Position numbers and translations under genes: made by a program
Shown here: positions 6,247 through 7,567 of the stretch, piece after piece
How positions within the stretch are numbered: position 1 is the stretch's first letter
Layout: every line of letters starts with the position of its first letter
Source of the DNA: Methanolobus sp. UBA32
GTDB lineage: Archaea > Halobacteriota > Methanosarcinia > Methanosarcinales > Methanosarcinaceae
Assembly (NCBI GenBank): GCA_002507205.1
Contig: DAZF01000026.1
Location: 10,176 to 17,742 of the forward strand
DNA length: 7,567 bases
Reading direction: 5' to 3'
The notes under the pieces: model-generated
Told to the model about the DNA's origin: nothing
The model's input: only the letters and a program-made list of their open reading frames with translations
Databases searched by the model: none

Positions 6247-7020
6247 ATGAGCAACATCAGGATTATTTCATGGAATGTTAATGGCATCAGGGCGGTTCAC
6301 AAAAAAGGTTTCCTTGATTGGTTCAATGAGGAAAGGCCTGATATACTCTGTATACAAGAAACAAAAGCTAACAGGGATCAGCTTCCTTCTGAGCTGCTTG
6401 AGGTCGATGGATATCACAACTATTTTGCCTCTGCTGAGAAAAAAGGTTACAGTGGAGTGGCACTCTACACTAAAAAAGAGCCAGTTGATATCAAATGTGG
6501 ATTTGGAATTGATAAGTTCGATACTGAAGGACGTGTTCAGATTGCCGATTACGGGGATTTTGTTCTTTTCAACATATACTTCCCTAACGGAAAAGCATCC
6601 GATGAAAGGCTCGAATATAAAATGGAATTCTATGATGCTTTCCTTGAGTATGCCAATACTCTCAAATCCAAAGGCAAGAAACTCATAATATGTGGGGATG
6701 TCAATACTGCGCATAAGGAAATAGATCTTGCCCGTCCGAAAGAAAATGAACAGATCTCAGGTTTCCTTCCGGAGGAACGTGCCTGGATCGATAAGCTCCT
6801 GAGCAAAGGGTATGTAGACACTCTGAGGATGTACAATAGTGAGCCTGAGAACTATACCTGGTGGAGTATGAGGACAAAGGCAAGAGAAAGAAATGTTGGC
6901 TGGAGAATTGATTACTTCTTCGCAAGTGAGAATATCAAAGACAAAATAAAAGATGCGTTCATCATGCCGGATGTCATGGGTTCAGATCATTGTCCCATAG
7001 GCATTGACCTTGAATTATGA
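6247..7020 (+). CDS. xth: Exonuclease III family AP endonuclease, Mth212-like
   Basis: This 257-residue protein of the exonuclease III/APE1 fold cuts DNA at abasic sites and removes 3' blocking groups in base excision repair. The catalytic set is complete: N10 and N12 in SWNVNG, E38 in QETK, Y111 in NIYFPNG, D151 and N153 in GDVNTAH, D222 in RIDYFF, and D247/H248 in GSDHCP. The length and many segments ([20 protein letters not shown], [11 protein letters not shown]) closely match my memory of Methanothermobacter Mth212. That enzyme also nicks DNA 5' of deoxyuridine, and K125 and R209, positions I recall as linked to its uridine recognition, are present here. Whether this protein has that extra activity is inference. 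The start is supported by GGAG six bases upstream. It is transcribed divergently from the PerR-like operon with 204 bp between start codons, and followed by its own terminator, so it appears monocistronic. No defect is visible. Confidence 0.95.
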   Translation: MSNIRIISWNVNGIRAVHKKGFLDWFNEERPDILCIQETKANRDQLPSELLEVDGYHNYFASAEKKGYSGVALYTKKEPVDIKCGFGIDKFDTEGRVQIADYGDFVLFNIYFPNGKASDERLEYKMEFYDAFLEYANTLKSKGKKLIICGDVNTAHKEIDLARPKENEQISGFLPEERAWIDKLLSKGYVDTLRMYNSEPENYTWWSMRTKARERNVGWRIDYFFASENIKDKIKDAFIMPDVMGSDHCPIGIDLEL

Positions 7021-7065
7021 TATAAGGATCGAATCAAAGTCAATTTGGTGATATTAATTTCATCT

Positions 7066-7108
7066 GATGCTGTCAATGGCAATTCTGACGGCATCTTTTG
7101 GGTTTTTT
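7066..7108 (+). terminator. Hairpin plus T-tract terminator of the exonuclease III gene
   Basis: A 10-base stem (7066-7075 with 7086-7095, one G-U pair) around a 10-base loop begins 45 bases after the exonuclease III stop codon. It is followed at once by TTTT, GGG and TTTTTT. Both the hairpin and the T run fit an intrinsic-type terminator. In archaea the T tract alone may be enough. Confidence 0.75.
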
Positions 7109-7447
7109 GCTCATGTGGTACTTTCTCTTTTTTACTAGTTAAACACAAAAGTAATTCAATTGGATGGGATAATTTGGTGTTAAAAGGGATATTATAAGCG
7201 AATTTTAAATATCTCTAACTCGTCCCGTTTATTTAAATGCATATTAATTCTTACAATATAATATTCTAAAATTCATAAAAAGTTTTATTACATTTGATTA
7301 TCATTATTTAATGTTTACTCTCTAAATGTTTGATGTCGTAATCAATTGATTATTCTGGAGTAGCACTCTTAATGTGGACTACAGTTGCAAAAACAGTCAA
7401 AATTTTCTTTTCAATTTAAAAATAATATACGTTAGTAGGTGTATTCT
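7109..7447. other. AT-rich gap without a recognisable gene; leader of the P-loop gene
   Basis: I see no supportable gene in these 339 bases on either strand. The stretch is clearly richer in A+T than the neighbouring coding DNA and holds several TATA-like boxes (for example about 7227-7239 and 7413-7429). The second of these lies about 20-35 bases before the next start codon and is the better promoter candidate. A perfect 14-base palindrome, TAATCAATTGATTA, sits at 7339-7352. AGGTG at 7437-7441 is the ribosome binding site for the gene starting at 7448. Confidence 0.5.
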
Positions 7448-7567
7448 ATGATTATAGGTATTTATGGGATTTCAGGTTGTGGGAAGACATCTCTGTGCAG
7501 AGAAATTGAGCAATATTCTAGTTGTTTCAAAATAATTGATGGTTCGTCCTTGATGGACGAAATAATT
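7448..7567 (+). CDS. P-loop NTPase, N-terminal 40 codons only
   Basis: The frame opens at ATG 7448, with AGGTG six bases upstream, and runs off the window end. The first 40 residues begin with a short hydrophobic strand and a Walker A motif, GISGCGKT (residues 7-14, GxxxxGKT). A second strand follows at about residues 27-31 (FKIID). A P-loop this close to the N terminus, directly after a beta strand, is typical of small nucleotide or metabolite kinases and of some AAA-type ATPases. The Walker B motif, the substrate-binding part and any fused domain lie outside the window, so the function is not assignable. The AT-rich region before it and the terminator of the preceding gene suggest a separate transcription unit. 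Confidence 0.75.
   Translation, partial: MIIGIYGISGCGKTSLCREIEQYSSCFKIIDGSSLMDEII

Noticed and set aside
7372..7419. 15-codon reading frame (ATG to TAA) with a GGAG 11 bases upstream
   Set aside because: Too short, spacing too long, and no recognisable peptide features; expected by chance in AT-rich DNA.
7021..7447. Possible tRNA, small RNA or replication origin in the right-hand gap
   Set aside because: No cloverleaf, no repeated origin box and no conserved RNA motif could be recognised; only the terminator and AT-rich sequence are seen.

Overview
The window looks like chromosomal DNA of a methanogenic archaeon, most likely of the Methanosarcinales (Methanococcoides/Methanolobus-like). This is inferred from several signs: an archaeal topoisomerase I and an archaeal CPSF-type nuclease, an Mth212-like exonuclease III, an archaeal Prx6-type peroxiredoxin, AT-rich archaeal-looking promoter regions, and Shine-Dalgarno sites matching the GGAGGTGAT type. 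No taxonomic marker gene is present, so the genus is a guess.

Layout. (1) Positions 1-570, plus strand: the 3' part of a tetratricopeptide-repeat gene. (2) Positions 596-4090, minus strand: topA, followed 15 bp later by a beta-CASP metallo-beta-lactamase RNase of the aCPSF2 type. The ribosome binding site of the RNase gene overlaps the topA stop codon. This pair converges on the TPR gene across 25 bp. (3) Positions 4091-4401: a 311-bp gap with a strong hairpin terminator for the unit behind it and the probable topA promoter. (4) Positions 4402-6042, minus strand: a compact three-gene oxidative-stress unit transcribed fur/perR-like regulator -> peroxiredoxin -> Dps-like ferritin (DPSL/thioferritin type). 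The promoter region of this unit carries a perfect 23-bp AT palindrome resembling a PerR box. (5) Positions 6247-7020, plus strand: an exonuclease III family repair nuclease, divergent from the regulator and followed by a hairpin/T-tract terminator. (6) Positions 7109-7447: an AT-rich region without a convincing gene. (7) From position 7448: the first 40 codons of a P-loop NTPase running out of the window.

How the genes fit together. The regulator, peroxiredoxin and DPSL form a plausible closed circuit. A metal- and peroxide-responsive repressor would control an enzyme that destroys peroxides and a mini-ferritin that removes Fe(II), limiting Fenton chemistry in an anaerobe. The neighbouring divergent AP endonuclease/uridine endonuclease candidate repairs the sort of DNA damage this stress produces, although co-regulation is not shown. 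topA and aCPSF2 combine DNA topology and RNA 3'-end/decay functions in one transcript. I see no mobile element, CRISPR array, tRNA or rRNA. The most testable new point is the self-regulated PerR-like operon with its operator and its mixed Fur/PerR sensing site.
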